Part shown: piece after piece, positions 1-8,604 of the stretch | Layout: every line of letters starts with the position of its first letter | Numbering within the stretch: the stretch's first letter is position 1 | NCBI RefSeq assembly: GCF_000785435.2 | Contig: NZ_JTDB02000003.1 | Span: forward strand, 310,001 to 374,000 | Length of the DNA stretch: 64,000 bases | Source of the DNA: Paraburkholderia sacchari | GTDB taxonomy: Bacteria; Pseudomonadota; Gammaproteobacteria; Burkholderiales; Burkholderiaceae | Direction: 5' to 3' | Notes under the pieces: generated by a model | Told to the model about the DNA's origin: nothing | What the model saw: only the letters and a program-made list of their open reading frames with translations | Databases searched by the model: none | Program-made: the position numbers and the translations under genes

Positions 1-110
1 AACGCGGGCGAGCGCAACAACAGACGCAACGTGGCCACGAATCGCACCTCGCCGGATTCGGCCTCGTGCGAGAGAGTATCGTTAATCGATTCGGATACCG
101 TATCGTTCAT
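1..110 (-). CDS. ABC transporter permease, DppC/OppC-like (N-terminal fragment)
   Basis: Only the first 36 codons lie in the window and the gene runs off the left edge. The ATG is at 110 and is preceded by GGGGAT at a suitable distance. It begins 19 bp after the stop of the DppB-like permease gene, in the same direction. The fragment has a hydrophilic start followed by VRFVATLRLLLRSPA, which looks like the cytoplasmic lead-in to a first membrane helix. In peptide/nickel ABC operons the second permease (DppC/NikC type) follows the first, so I infer that identity from position. The fragment is too short to prove it by sequence. Confidence 0.6.
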   Translation of the reverse strand, partial: MNDTVSESINDTLSHEAESGEVRFVATLRLLLRSPA

Positions 111-129
111 GCGTATCCCCGTGAACCCG

Positions 130-1170
130 TCAAGCGCCCGTTTGCGCGCGCAGCCGCGGATCGAACAGCGCGTGCAACAGGTCGGCGCCGAGATTCGCGA
201 GCGTGTAGACGAGGCCTACCGTGAGCACGCCCGCTTCGAGCAACGGAAAGTCTTTTGCCTTCGCAGCGTTGTAGATGAGCGAGCCGATGCCGGGGTAGCG
301 AAACAGCGACTCGACCACCACGAGCCCGCCGATCAGATAGCCGAGTTGCGTGGCCGCCACCGTCACGCTCGGCAGCAGTGCGTTGCGCAGCACGTGGCGC
401 ACGATCACGACGCGGCGCGGCAGGCCCTTGAGTATCGCGGTGCGCGTGTAGTCGGCTTCGAGCGCTTCGAGCATGCCCGCGCGCGCGATGCGCGCGAGAT
501 AGCCGAAGAACACGAATACGAGCGGCAGCACCGGCAGCACGAGGTGGCGCAGCGTGTCGAGCACGCCCGCATCCGCTGGCGCGACGGCCTCGATCGGCAA
601 CCACCGCAGCCAGACCCCGAACACGAGGATGAGTGCGATCGACGAGACGAATTCGGGCACTGCGCTCGCGCACAGGCCCAGCGTGCTGATGAGCCGGTCG
701 AGCCAGCGCCCGCCGTGCAGCGCGGCCCATACGCCGCCGCCGATGCCGAGCGGCACGACCACCACGAACGCGAGCAGCCCGAGTTTCGCCGATTGCAGGA
801 GCGCATCGCCCACCAGCGGCGCCACGCTCTGGTGGAAGGTCCACGAGGTGCCGAGGTCGCCGCGCAATGCATGGCCGATCCAGGTGGCGTATTGGTCGAG
901 CAGCGGGCGGTCCGCGCCGAGCGCGTGGTTGAGCGCCGCCACGGCGCGCGCGTCGGCGAGCGGGCCGAGCACCGCGCGCCCAATGTCGCCCGGCAGCAGT
1001 TGGCCGCCCGCGAACACCAGCACGGAAAGCAGCCAGAGCGTGAAAAGCGCCCATGCGGCGCGCTGCGCGAAAAAGCGCGCGACGCCCTTGCCGCGCGCCC
1101 CGCGCATGGGCTGTGCGCCGAGCGGCTCGCGCGGGTTCAAAGAGGGCGGTTTCGTCAGCGGTATAGCCAT
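130..1170 (-). CDS. ABC transporter permease, DppB/OppB/NikB family
   Basis: This is an inner-membrane permease subunit of a peptide/nickel-type ABC importer (346 aa). There is one helix near residues 33-55, then a periplasmic loop, then about five helices. The cytoplasmic EAA loop (EALEADYTRTAILKGLPRR, about residues 232-250) is the contact site for the ATPase, and the C-terminal FRYPGIGSL and FDPRLR segments are typical of DppB proteins. CTGGAG sits 5 nt before the ATG. It lies 39 bp downstream of the binding-protein gene and 19 bp upstream of the second permease, so it belongs to an operon. The substrate cannot be read from the permease. The adjacent NiCoT gene makes nickel possible, but dipeptides or opines are equally plausible. 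Confidence 0.9.
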   Translation of the reverse strand: MAIPLTKPPSLNPREPLGAQPMRGARGKGVARFFAQRAAWALFTLWLLSVLVFAGGQLLPGDIGRAVLGPLADARAVAALNHALGADRPLLDQYATWIGHALRGDLGTSWTFHQSVAPLVGDALLQSAKLGLLAFVVVVPLGIGGGVWAALHGGRWLDRLISTLGLCASAVPEFVSSIALILVFGVWLRWLPIEAVAPADAGVLDTLRHLVLPVLPLVFVFFGYLARIARAGMLEALEADYTRTAILKGLPRRVVIVRHVLRNALLPSVTVAATQLGYLIGGLVVVESLFRYPGIGSLIYNAAKAKDFPLLEAGVLTVGLVYTLANLGADLLHALFDPRLRAQTGA

Positions 1171-1209
1171 CGGACTCCAGATGCGCGCATGGCAGGCGTT
1201 GGACGACGC

Positions 1210-2979
1210 CTACGCTGCGAGCGTCGCGCGATCGAAATAAAGCTGCGCCAGCGCAGTGAAGTGCACGCCCGAAAGCGCGGTGCGCTGCGCGATCAGCTGA
1301 TCGTAGAAGTACGGGATGATCACCGGCGTTTCATCGAGCAGCAGCGTCTGGATCTGCGCGGCGACCTGCTTTTGCGCGGCCACGTCGAGCGTCGCCACGA
1401 ACTGCGCGACCAGCTTGTCGTACTGCGCGTTGCGAAAGTGCGCAGCATTCCACGTGCCTCCGCTCGTGAGCGGCGCGTTGAGGAACACGTTCGGCACGCC
1501 GCGATGACCGTAATCGGTGATGCCGAGCGGCGCGTCGAGCCAGTCCGATTTGCCGTAGGTGCCCGCGCCGTAATATTGCGACTGGCTCTCCACCTTCAGC
1601 GCGATGCGCACGCCGATTGCCTTCGCGGCGTTCTGCACGACTACGGCGAGATCGGAAATTTCCATGTACTTTTCGGTCGTGAGCGTGATGTCGAAGCCAT
1701 TGGCGACGCCGGCCTGCGCCAGCAACTGGCGCGCCTTCGCGAGATCGGCCTTGCGTTGCGGCACCGTGCTGGCCGTCGACGGGAAGATCGGCGCGAACGG
1801 GCTGTCGTTGCCCACCACGGCGCGGCCCTTGAAGAGCCCGCGCACCATCACGTCGCGATCGAGCGCGAGTGCGAGCGCCTGGCGCACGCGCTTGTCCTTG
1901 AACGTGGGCATGTCGTTGCGCATGTGGATCTGCCGATGCGCGCTCGAACGCACGCCAATCACCTTGAAGTCGGGATTGTTCAGGATGCCAAGGCCGCCCT
2001 GCACGGTGAAGGTGCCCATGACATCGGCCTGATGGCCCTGCAGCGCGAGGATCTGTGCCTGCTCGTCGGCGTAGAACGCGAACTGCACGCGTTCGGGCAG
2101 CGCTTTCTCGCCCCAGTAAGCGTCGTTGCGAATGAAGCTCGCGCCGCGCCGCGTCTCGTAGCGCTCGAGCTTGAACGGCCCGGTGCCGATGAAGCTCTTT
2201 TCGTAATTGCCCGCGTAATTCGCGGGCAGCAGCACTGCGTTGTAGTTGTCCGAAGAAACGTAGTAGGGGAAGTTGCCGTTGGGCGCGTCGAGATGGAACG
2301 CGACGGTGTGCTCGTCGACCATCTTCGCGGCGCCCTTCGAAAGCACGCCCTTGAGCACCGAAAGCGCTGCCGAGCCGCTCGCGGGGTCGGCGAGGCGATC
2401 GAACGTGGCGACTACGTCTTTTGCTCCGAACGGCTGGCCGTCGTGGAATTTCACGCCGGGGCGCAGCTTGAAGGTCCAGACGTCGGCTTTCGCATTGGGC
2501 TGCCACGAGAGCGCGAGCGCCGGCTGCAGATGGCCGTCGGCGTCGTCGTTGGCGAGGAATTCGCCGGTCTGGTTCAGGAGGCAGAGCGCGCCCGCGTCGG
2601 TTACCGTGAGCGGGTCGACCGCGCCTGCCGGCATCAGGTGCGCGACGCGAATGGTCTGATTGCCGGGCTTGCCAGGCGTGGCCTGGGCGCGCGCGCCGCG
2701 CGGCGCGACGAGGCCGCTGCCCGCGAGCGCGAGGCTCGACAGTCCGAGCACGCCGGCGTAACGCAGCAACTCGCGGCGCGTGAGCCGGCCGGCGAGGAAC
2801 TCGTCGATGGCGTGATTGCCGTAAGCGCAGGCGTGAGCGCGCAATGCGTCGAAGGACGAGGCCGCTGCCGGACGCAACGCTTGCGCCGGTGCGCGCCAGT
2901 CGGGCGATGTGGACTCTTGCTGTGGAGCGGGCTTCGAGAGCGAGAAGCGGCGGGGCGGCCTGGACTGCTGACGTTTCAT
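1210..2979 (-). CDS. ABC transporter substrate-binding protein, peptide/nickel family (SBP family 5)
   Basis: This is a periplasmic solute-binding protein of the DppA/OppA/NikA type (589 aa). After about 66 residues comes a twin-arginine signal (TRRELL, residues 67-72), a hydrophobic core and an ARA cleavage site near residue 98, so export is predicted to be by Tat. The mature part has the family features, including WTFKLRPGVKFHDGQPFGAKDVVATFDR and GTGPFKLERY. The element AIDEFLAGRLTRRE just before the Tat core recurs in this subfamily. The first 50 residues are low-complexity and no good ribosome-binding site precedes the ATG at 2979, so the true start is uncertain. It heads an operon with the two downstream permeases. 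The ATPase genes are not in the window. Confidence 0.88.
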   Translation of the reverse strand: MKRQQSRPPRRFSLSKPAPQQESTSPDWRAPAQALRPAAASSFDALRAHACAYGNHAIDEFLAGRLTRRELLRYAGVLGLSSLALAGSGLVAPRGARAQATPGKPGNQTIRVAHLMPAGAVDPLTVTDAGALCLLNQTGEFLANDDADGHLQPALALSWQPNAKADVWTFKLRPGVKFHDGQPFGAKDVVATFDRLADPASGSAALSVLKGVLSKGAAKMVDEHTVAFHLDAPNGNFPYYVSSDNYNAVLLPANYAGNYEKSFIGTGPFKLERYETRRGASFIRNDAYWGEKALPERVQFAFYADEQAQILALQGHQADVMGTFTVQGGLGILNNPDFKVIGVRSSAHRQIHMRNDMPTFKDKRVRQALALALDRDVMVRGLFKGRAVVGNDSPFAPIFPSTASTVPQRKADLAKARQLLAQAGVANGFDITLTTEKYMEISDLAVVVQNAAKAIGVRIALKVESQSQYYGAGTYGKSDWLDAPLGITDYGHRGVPNVFLNAPLTSGGTWNAAHFRNAQYDKLVAQFVATLDVAAQKQVAAQIQTLLLDETPVIIPYFYDQLIAQRTALSGVHFTALAQLYFDRATLAA

Positions 2980-3078
2980 CGGCGCGGGTTTCCGTGCTGT
3001 TCCGTGGAAGGGCGCGGCCGCGATGGAAGCGGCCGCGACGGCGGCATGCGGTACGGCAGACGACGAATAGCGTTTAGT

Positions 3079-4194
3079 TTAGGCGTTTTCCGCCATGCTC
3101 GCCGATACGGGCATAGCCGGGGTTGTACCGGATTGCGCGGCCAGCTCGACGAGGCCGGGCCGGCGCCAGCGATGGAACAGCACCGAGCCGATCCAGCACG
3201 CGATGAAGAGCGCGACGAGCGCGTAGCCGATCTCGCCGAAGTGCGCGTTCACGCCGGCAACGGCCGACCACAGGCCGCCGCTTGCGCCGAGCTTCTCGCC
3301 GATGAACCCAGCCGCCTCCACGCCGCCGATCGCAATCGCCGCGAGCGCCGAGATGAGCGTGATGCTCGCGTTGTAGTAGAGCTTGCGTTTCGGATCGTCC
3401 ATCGCCCAATCGTAGGCATGAACCATCAGCACGTTATCGGTGGAGTCGACGAGCGTCATGCCCGCGGTGAAAAGCGCCGGAAACACGAGGATCGACATCA
3501 TCGGCAAGCCCTTGCCCGCTTGCGCGGCGGCGATGGCGAGCAGGCCGATTTCGGTGGCCGTGTCGAAGCCGAGGCCGAACAGCAGGCCCACGGGATACAT
3601 GTGCCAGCTTTTGCCAACCAGCGCAAAAAGCGGCCGCAGCGCGCGCGAGAGGAGCCCGGCGGGGACAACCGTTTCGACTTCGCCAGCAGCGCGCGCCGCA
3701 GTTTCTTCGTGCCGATGCGCGCGACGATAGCGGCGCCAGACATCGCGCAGGATCACGAGGTTTACGCCAGCAATCACGAGCAGGAAGCCCGACGACACCA
3801 GCGTGCCGATCGTCGAGCCGATTTCGTGCAACTGCTCGAAGCGCCCGTGCAGCGTGAGCGCCGAGAGCGCGATGCCGAGCGTGGCCGCGATCACGATGCT
3901 CGAGTGCCCGAGCGAGAACGCGAGGCCCACGCCAAGCGGCCGCTCGCCGCGCTGCATGAGCTTGCGCGTGACGGCGTCGATGGCGGCGATGTGGTCGGCG
4001 TCCACGGCGTGGCGCAAGCCGAAGCCATAGGCGATGACGGCGGTGCCGATAAGCAGCGGATAGTGGCGCAACGCGATCAGCGCCCACGCCCAGGCCGCGA
4101 TGTTGGCCCCGATCAGGACTGCGTAGAGCGCAATGAGGCGCGGGCGCAGCGATTTGACCGAAGTGGCCGAAGCGGGCGGGGCGGACAATGTCAT
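3079..4194 (-). CDS. NiCoT-family nickel/cobalt permease (HoxN/NixA type)
   Basis: This is a secondary transporter that imports Ni2+ and/or Co2+ across the inner membrane (371 aa). The NiCoT signature is present: HAVDADH at residues 62-68 supplies the metal-binding HX4DH motif, and GLGFDTATEI at about 207-216 matches the second conserved block. About eight membrane segments flank a charged cytoplasmic loop at 150-175. It starts 13 bp after the stop of the histidine-rich cupin gene, so the two are probably co-transcribed. The ABC binding-protein gene follows 99 bp downstream. The sequence does not decide between Ni and Co specificity, and no urease, hydrogenase or cobalamin gene lies in the window. 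Confidence 0.9.
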   Translation of the reverse strand: MTLSAPPASATSVKSLRPRLIALYAVLIGANIAAWAWALIALRHYPLLIGTAVIAYGFGLRHAVDADHIAAIDAVTRKLMQRGERPLGVGLAFSLGHSSIVIAATLGIALSALTLHGRFEQLHEIGSTIGTLVSSGFLLVIAGVNLVILRDVWRRYRRAHRHEETAARAAGEVETVVPAGLLSRALRPLFALVGKSWHMYPVGLLFGLGFDTATEIGLLAIAAAQAGKGLPMMSILVFPALFTAGMTLVDSTDNVLMVHAYDWAMDDPKRKLYYNASITLISALAAIAIGGVEAAGFIGEKLGASGGLWSAVAGVNAHFGEIGYALVALFIACWIGSVLFHRWRRPGLVELAAQSGTTPAMPVSASMAENA

Positions 4195-4207
4195 GCGCTA
4201 TGAAGTA

Positions 4208-4699
4208 TCAATGTTCGTGCGGATGGCGATGAATCGGATCGACCCAATAGACCGTTTCCGGCGCTTCTACAGCATCGATGTTCAGGTTCACGACTACGGC
4301 CTCATTATCGCTGCGCACGAGCACGCATTCGAGCGGATCGTCGGTGCTCGCGTTGATTTCCTGGTGCGGCACGTAGGGCGGCACGAAGATGAAGTCGCCC
4401 GGGCCCGCTTCGGCCGTGAATTCGAGGTGCTCGCCCCAGCGCATGCGCGCATGGCCGCGCACCACGTAGATCACGCTTTCGAGCGCGCCGTGATGATGCG
4501 CGCCCGTCTTCGCGTTCGGATGGATCGTCACCGTGCCGGCCCAGATTTTCTGCGCGCCCACGCGCGCCGCGTTGATCGCGGCGGCGCGGTTCATGCCAGG
4601 CGTTTGTGCCGTGTTCGTGTCGAGCTGGTCGCCGCGTATCACCTTGACGCCGTTCTCGCGCCAGTCGGGCGCGTGGTCGTGCTCATGGTCGTGACTCAT
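4208..4699 (-). CDS. Cupin-domain protein with histidine-rich termini
   Basis: This is a small single-domain cupin (163 aa). The first cupin motif (GAHHHGALESVIYVVRG, about 67-82) supplies His68, His70 and Glu74, and the second (PGDFIFVPPYVPHQEIN, about 100-115) supplies His112, so a metal-binding barrel is likely. The N-terminus (MSHDHEHDHAPDW) and the C-terminus (HRHPHEH) add extra histidines outside the barrel, unusual for a housekeeping cupin and suggestive of metal buffering. AAAGGAG lies a few bases upstream of the ATG, immediately after the EF-G terminator. The NiCoT gene follows 13 bp downstream. No enzymatic activity can be assigned. Confidence 0.85.
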   Translation of the reverse strand: MSHDHEHDHAPDWRENGVKVIRGDQLDTNTAQTPGMNRAAAINAARVGAQKIWAGTVTIHPNAKTGAHHHGALESVIYVVRGHARMRWGEHLEFTAEAGPGDFIFVPPYVPHQEINASTDDPLECVLVRSDNEAVVVNLNIDAVEAPETVYWVDPIHRHPHEH

Positions 4700-4714
4700 C
4701 GCCGTGTCTCCTTT

Positions 4715-4745
4715 GAAAAAGCCCGCCCCTCGCGGGACGGGCTTC
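4715..4745 (-). terminator. Rho-independent terminator after the EF-G gene
   Basis: On the minus strand a GC-rich hairpin (AGCCCGTCCC paired with GGGGCGGGCT, loop GCGA) is followed by a run of T. It lies downstream of the EF-G stop at 4786 and directly abuts the ribosome-binding site of the cupin gene. Confidence 0.85.
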
Positions 4746-4785
4746 GAGTCAAACGCCTCGCGCGCGCAAGGCGTATGTGCACGTC

Positions 4786-6894
4786 TTATTGCTTCTTTGC
4801 GTTGATGACGGCTTCGGCTACGTTCTGCGGCGTTTCGGCGTAGTGCTTGAACTCCATCGTGTACGTGGCGCGGCCCTGCGTGAGCGAGCGCAGCGACGTG
4901 GAGTAACCGAACATCTCCGAAAGCGGCACTTCGGCGCGTACGATCTTGCCGCCGCCGCCCGCGATGTCCTCCATGCCCTGCACGATGCCGCGCCGGCTGG
5001 AGAGGTCGCCCATCACGTTGCCCATGAAGTCCTCGGGCGTTTCCACTTCCACCGCCATCATCGGCTCGAGCAGAACCGGCTTCGCTTTGCGCATCGCTTC
5101 CTTGAAGGCCATCGAGCCGGCCATGCGGAACGCGTTTTCGTTCGAGTCCACGTCGTGGTACGAGCCGAACGTGAGCGTCACCTTGGTGTCGACCACCGGG
5201 TAGCCCGCGAGCACGCCCGCCTTGAGCGTCTCCTGAATGCCCTTGTCGACGGCCGGGATGAACTCGCGCGGAATCACGCCGCCCTTGATGGCGTCGACGA
5301 ACTCGTAGCCCTTGCCAGGCGGCTGCGGTTCGAGCGTGATGACCGCGTGGCCGTACTGGCCGCGCCCGCCCGATTGCTTGACGAACTTGCCCTCCACATC
5401 TTCGACCTTGTTCTTCACGGTCTCGCGATACGCGACCTGCGGCTTGCCGACGGTCGCCTCCACGCCGAACTCGCGCTTCATGCGGTCGACCAGAATTTCG
5501 AGGTGCAGCTCGCCCATGCCCGAGATGATGGTCTGGCCGGACTCCTCGTCGGTCTGCACGCGGAATGACGGGTCTTCCTGCGCGAGACGATTGAGCGCGA
5601 TGCCCATCTTTTCCTGGTCGGCCTTGGTCTTCGGCTCGACGGCCTGCGAGATCACGGGCTCGGGGAAGATCATCTTTTCGAGCACGATCGCATGGGCCGG
5701 ATCGCAGAGCGTATCGCCCGTCGTCGCTTCCTTCAGACCCACTGCCGCCGCGATGTCGCCCGCGCGCACCTCCTTGATTTCCTTGCGCTCGTTCGCGTGC
5801 ATCTGCAGGATGCGCCCAAGCCGCTCCTTCTTGTCCTTCGTGGCGTTGAGCACCGTGTCGCCCGAATTCACGACGCCCGAATAGACGCGGAAGAAGATCA
5901 GCTGGCCGACGAACGGGTCGGTCATGATCTTGAACGCGAGCGCGGAGAACGGCTCGTCGTCGTTCGGATGGCGCTCGATCTCCTTGTCGTCGAGGTCGTG
6001 GCCGAGAATCGCGGGCACGTCCACCGGCGAGGGCAGATAGTCGATCACGGCGTCGAGCATGGCCTGCACGCCCTTGTTCTTGAACGCGCTACCGCACAGC
6101 ATCGGCACGATCTCGTTGGCGATCGTGCGCTTGCGCAGCGCGCCCTTGATTTCCTCTTCGGTGAGGCTCTCGTGGTCGTGCAGATATTTCTCGAGCAGCA
6201 CTTCGTCGGCCTCGGCGGCGGCTTCGACCATCTTTTCGCGCCACTCGTGCGCGAGTTCGACGAGGTTCGCGGGAATCTCCTCATATTCGAACTTCACGCC
6301 CTGGCTCTCGTCGTCCCAGACGATGGCCTTCATCTTCACGAGATCGACCACGCCCTGGAAGTGGTCTTCGGCGCCCACGGGAATCTGGATGGGCACGGCT
6401 ACGCCTTTCAGGCGCTCGCCGATCTGCCGCTGCACGCGGAAGAAGTCCGCGCCCACGCGGTCCATCTTGTTGACGAACGCAATGCGCGGCACCTTGTACT
6501 TGTTCGCCTGGCGCCACACGGTTTCCGATTGCGGCTGCACGCCGCCCACGGAGTCGTACACCATGCAGGCGCCGTCGAGCACGCGCATGGAGCGCTCGAC
6601 TTCGATGGTGAAGTCGACGTGCCCCGGGGTATCGATGATGTTGATGCGATGCTCGGGGTAATTGCCGGCCATGCCTTTCCAGAACGCGGTGGTCGCGGCC
6701 GAGGTGATGGTGATGCCGCGCTCCTGTTCCTGCTCCATCCAGTCCATGGTCGCCGCGCCGTCGTGAACCTCACCCAGCTTGTGGTTCACGCCGGTGTAGA
6801 AAAGGATGCGTTCGGTCGTCGTGGTTTTGCCGGCATCGATGTGAGCGCTAATCCCGATGTTGCGATAGCGCTCGATGGGAGTCTTGCGAGGCAC
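4786..6894 (-). CDS. fusA: Translation elongation factor G (stand-alone copy)
   Basis: This is the ribosomal translocase GTPase, 702 aa, normal EF-G length. All G motifs are intact: [12 protein letters not shown] (P-loop), [14 protein letters not shown] (switch I), [13 protein letters not shown] and the GSAFKNKG element. Domain IV ([14 protein letters not shown]) and domain V are complete. I place the start at the GTG at 6894, because AAGGAG lies 6 nt upstream and the product then starts [14 protein letters not shown], in line with EF-G. An in-frame ATG 24 nt further upstream would put that Shine-Dalgarno inside the gene. No rpsL, rpsG or tuf gene is adjacent, so this is outside the str operon and is probably a second EF-G gene. 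Confidence 0.95.
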   Translation of the reverse strand: MPRKTPIERYRNIGISAHIDAGKTTTTERILFYTGVNHKLGEVHDGAATMDWMEQEQERGITITSAATTAFWKGMAGNYPEHRINIIDTPGHVDFTIEVERSMRVLDGACMVYDSVGGVQPQSETVWRQANKYKVPRIAFVNKMDRVGADFFRVQRQIGERLKGVAVPIQIPVGAEDHFQGVVDLVKMKAIVWDDESQGVKFEYEEIPANLVELAHEWREKMVEAAAEADEVLLEKYLHDHESLTEEEIKGALRKRTIANEIVPMLCGSAFKNKGVQAMLDAVIDYLPSPVDVPAILGHDLDDKEIERHPNDDEPFSALAFKIMTDPFVGQLIFFRVYSGVVNSGDTVLNATKDKKERLGRILQMHANERKEIKEVRAGDIAAAVGLKEATTGDTLCDPAHAIVLEKMIFPEPVISQAVEPKTKADQEKMGIALNRLAQEDPSFRVQTDEESGQTIISGMGELHLEILVDRMKREFGVEATVGKPQVAYRETVKNKVEDVEGKFVKQSGGRGQYGHAVITLEPQPPGKGYEFVDAIKGGVIPREFIPAVDKGIQETLKAGVLAGYPVVDTKVTLTFGSYHDVDSNENAFRMAGSMAFKEAMRKAKPVLLEPMMAVEVETPEDFMGNVMGDLSSRRGIVQGMEDIAGGGGKIVRAEVPLSEMFGYSTSLRSLTQGRATYTMEFKHYAETPQNVAEAVINAKKQ

Positions 6895-7306
6895 GGTGAT
6901 CTCCTTGGAATAACGCGCCATGGAAGGTGCCGGGCGGCGCGCGGCGCGGCCTGCGCGTGGTCCGGCGGTCCGTGCGGCGGCGTGCTCGGGGGCGCATCGA
7001 GGTGCTTCGAGCAAGCGCGCGTCGCGCGGCGGATTACTAGGATAGCGCTTGCGCGGCGCTTTTGCTGAAAGGGCGTCAGAGCCTCAGAAGGCGTCTTGTG
7101 GCGGGCGTCGCAGCGCCGCCTGGAGGGTTGGGCGCGCGAGCCAGGCGCGGGCAGGCGGTGCGCGACAAAGGTGCAAAAATGCGCGCAAAAAAGCCGGCGC
7201 CGCGAATTGCGGAAGCCGGCTCATGCGCGTCGAACGACGGCGGGGCGGCGGGACGGCCGAAAATCGGCGCCGGGCCGCCAGCGTTGGGCCGATGTTGCCC
7301 GAGCGC
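6895..7306. other. Intergenic region between the DUF192 gene and the EF-G gene
   Basis: This GC-rich non-coding stretch contains the DUF192 terminator at its far end and must contain the EF-G promoter and leader. Apart from the AAGGAG before the GTG start I cannot pick a convincing -35/-10 pair. Open frames crossing it have no plausible start or protein character. Confidence 0.6.
7187..7221 (-). terminator. Rho-independent terminator after the DUF192 gene
   Basis: On the minus strand AGCCGGC and GCCGGCT pair around an internal CCGCAATTCGCGG element, followed by six T. It lies about 85 bp beyond the stop of the DUF192 gene. Confidence 0.75.
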
Positions 7307-7837
7307 TTACTGCAGCGGCGGCAGGCCGTCGATCTTCATGCCGGGCTTGATGCCCTTCGCCGTGAACCAGCCCTTGCTCATTTCGAGCGCGTAGACGCCG
7401 TTATTGCGCGGGCAGTGGTTGTTGGTGGTTTCGGCCTGCATTTCGTCGATGTCGGTGATCGTGCCGTCTGCGCGCATGAACGCGATCGACAGCGGAATCA
7501 GCGTGTTCTTCATCCAGAAGCAGTGCACGGCGTTTTCGCCGAACACGAACAGCATGCCTTCGTTCGGGGCGAGTTGCGTGCGATACATGAGGCCTTGCTC
7601 GCGGTCCGTGTCATTGGCGGCCACGGCGGCGTCGATCACGAACATGCCCGCGGTGAGCTTCGTGTGCGGAAAATCGCCGGGCCGCTTGGCGCCGGGCGGC
7701 ATCTGCTGCGCATGCGCCGCGCTGCTGGTGGCGGCCGCGGTGAACGTGAGGGCCGCCATGGTGCCGAGCGTGGCGGCGAGCGGAAAAGCGATGGCGAGCG
7801 CGCAACGCGCGATGAGCGGGCGCAGGGAAAATCGCAC
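7307..7837 (-). CDS. DUF192-domain exported protein
   Basis: This secreted or periplasmic protein (176 aa) has a classical signal peptide (hydrophobic stretch about 8-38, ending SSAAHAQ) and a DUF192 domain. The domain is recognised by RxQGLMYRTQLAPNEGMLFVF, CFWMKNTLIPLSIAFM and ALEMSKGWFTAKGIKPGMKI. Its function is unknown. I chose the GTG at 7837 because AAGGAG lies 7 nt upstream and the protein then begins with a good signal sequence. Longer readings would run through a region without protein character. It stands alone, bounded by its own terminator and by the terminator of the upstream small gene. Confidence 0.88.
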   Translation of the reverse strand: MRFSLRPLIARCALAIAFPLAATLGTMAALTFTAAATSSAAHAQQMPPGAKRPGDFPHTKLTAGMFVIDAAVAANDTDREQGLMYRTQLAPNEGMLFVFGENAVHCFWMKNTLIPLSIAFMRADGTITDIDEMQAETTNNHCPRNNGVYALEMSKGWFTAKGIKPGMKIDGLPPLQ

Positions 7838-7953
7838 GAGTGAGCTCCTTGCTTGGGAATAATCCGCGCATGTTACGCGAGTACGCGAACGCGGGTCAAA
7901 ACATGCAGCCGTAGTGGGGCCGTAGTTGGACGATACGCGGGCGATGCATAAAC

Positions 7954-7984
7954 AAAAAGGCAGAGTGCCTTGCGACACTCTGCC
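7954..7984 (-). terminator. Rho-independent terminator after the 71-aa small gene
   Basis: A perfect 9-bp stem (GGCAGAGTG / CACTCTGCC, positions 7959-7967 and 7976-7984) is followed on the minus strand by TTTTTG. It lies 60 bp past the stop of the 71-codon gene. Confidence 0.9.
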
Positions 7985-8043
7985 TTTCGAACGCAGTGAA
8001 GATCGGCACGATGGGCCGTTCTCCGAAGCGTCTTTCAGAGAGC

Positions 8044-8259
8044 TTACTCCGAAGCTGCCGAAGCGGCTTCAGCCTTAGCTGCCTTCTTGTGCGACGACTT
8101 CTTGTGCGACGACTTCTTGTGCGTCGACGACTTGTGAGCCGTCGAAGCAGCAGCAGCCGGAGCTGCCGATGCCGGTGCAGCAGCTTCCGGAGCCGAAGCT
8201 TGTGCGAATGCAGCCGTTGCGAAGAGGCCAGCGACCAGAGCGGCGATCAGTTTGTTCAT
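8044..8259 (-). CDS. Small exported Lys/Ala/His/Ser-rich repeat protein
   Basis: This 71-aa protein starts with a clear signal peptide (MNKLIAALVAGLFATAAFAQ). The mature part is an Ala/Pro-rich segment, then a basic repeat in which the unit KKSSH occurs in tandem (about residues 47-58), ending in KAEAASAASE. The protein is highly basic. The layout (signal peptide, Ala/Pro spacer, short Lys/His repeats) resembles acid-shock (Asr-like) proteins, but that is an analogy and not a family assignment. The gene has a GAGGA Shine-Dalgarno and its own strong terminator, so it is expressed as a single-gene unit. Confidence 0.85.
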   Translation of the reverse strand: MNKLIAALVAGLFATAAFAQASAPEAAAPASAAPAAAASTAHKSSTHKKSSHKKSSHKKAAKAEAASAASE

Positions 8260-8604
8260 GTTGTGAATCCTCAGCTTGAGTTAATTAACCAAGTGACCCG
8301 GTTATTGGAGTCAGGTCGGTAAACGTGCCATCCACCTTTCGGTTGACAGTCGTGATCGACAAATTCAGAACGAATCGACGATCGCGTCTGCCAGCGGTCG
8401 GGAGCATGCATTGCTGCGGTGAACCCGTAAGGCTGAATGCCGGATAGCTTCGGGGCGGCATCTGCGTGAAATAACGCATGGTTTCGCGTACCGGTTGACG
8501 CGAAATCCTCATTTGTTTTTCTTTGCGCGGAATTCCCGAGGCAACGCGCCGATCTACGGCGCATGCGGCAAGCTGCAAATGACGGAAAAGTGCTTATGCA
8601 ACAG
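8260..8604. other. Upstream region of the 71-aa gene, lower GC
   Basis: This stretch lies between the 71-codon gene and rluE and has visibly lower GC than its neighbours. It presumably holds the promoter of the small exported protein. A minus-strand frame from about 8515 to 8285 (MRISRQPVRETMRYF...) is open for about 77 codons, but it has no Shine-Dalgarno and poor codon bias, so I do not call it a gene. Confidence 0.5.

Noticed and set aside
3011..3037. Hairpin CGCGGCCGC/GCGGCCGCG between the NiCoT and binding-protein genes as a terminator
   Set aside because: There is no T tract on either strand, and such GC palindromes arise easily at this base composition.
31..4203. A 1390-codon open frame on the plus strand opposite the ABC transporter and NiCoT genes
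   Set aside because: It is antisense to four well-supported minus-strand genes. Its translation is Arg/His/Glu-rich with no domain, an artefact of high third-position GC.
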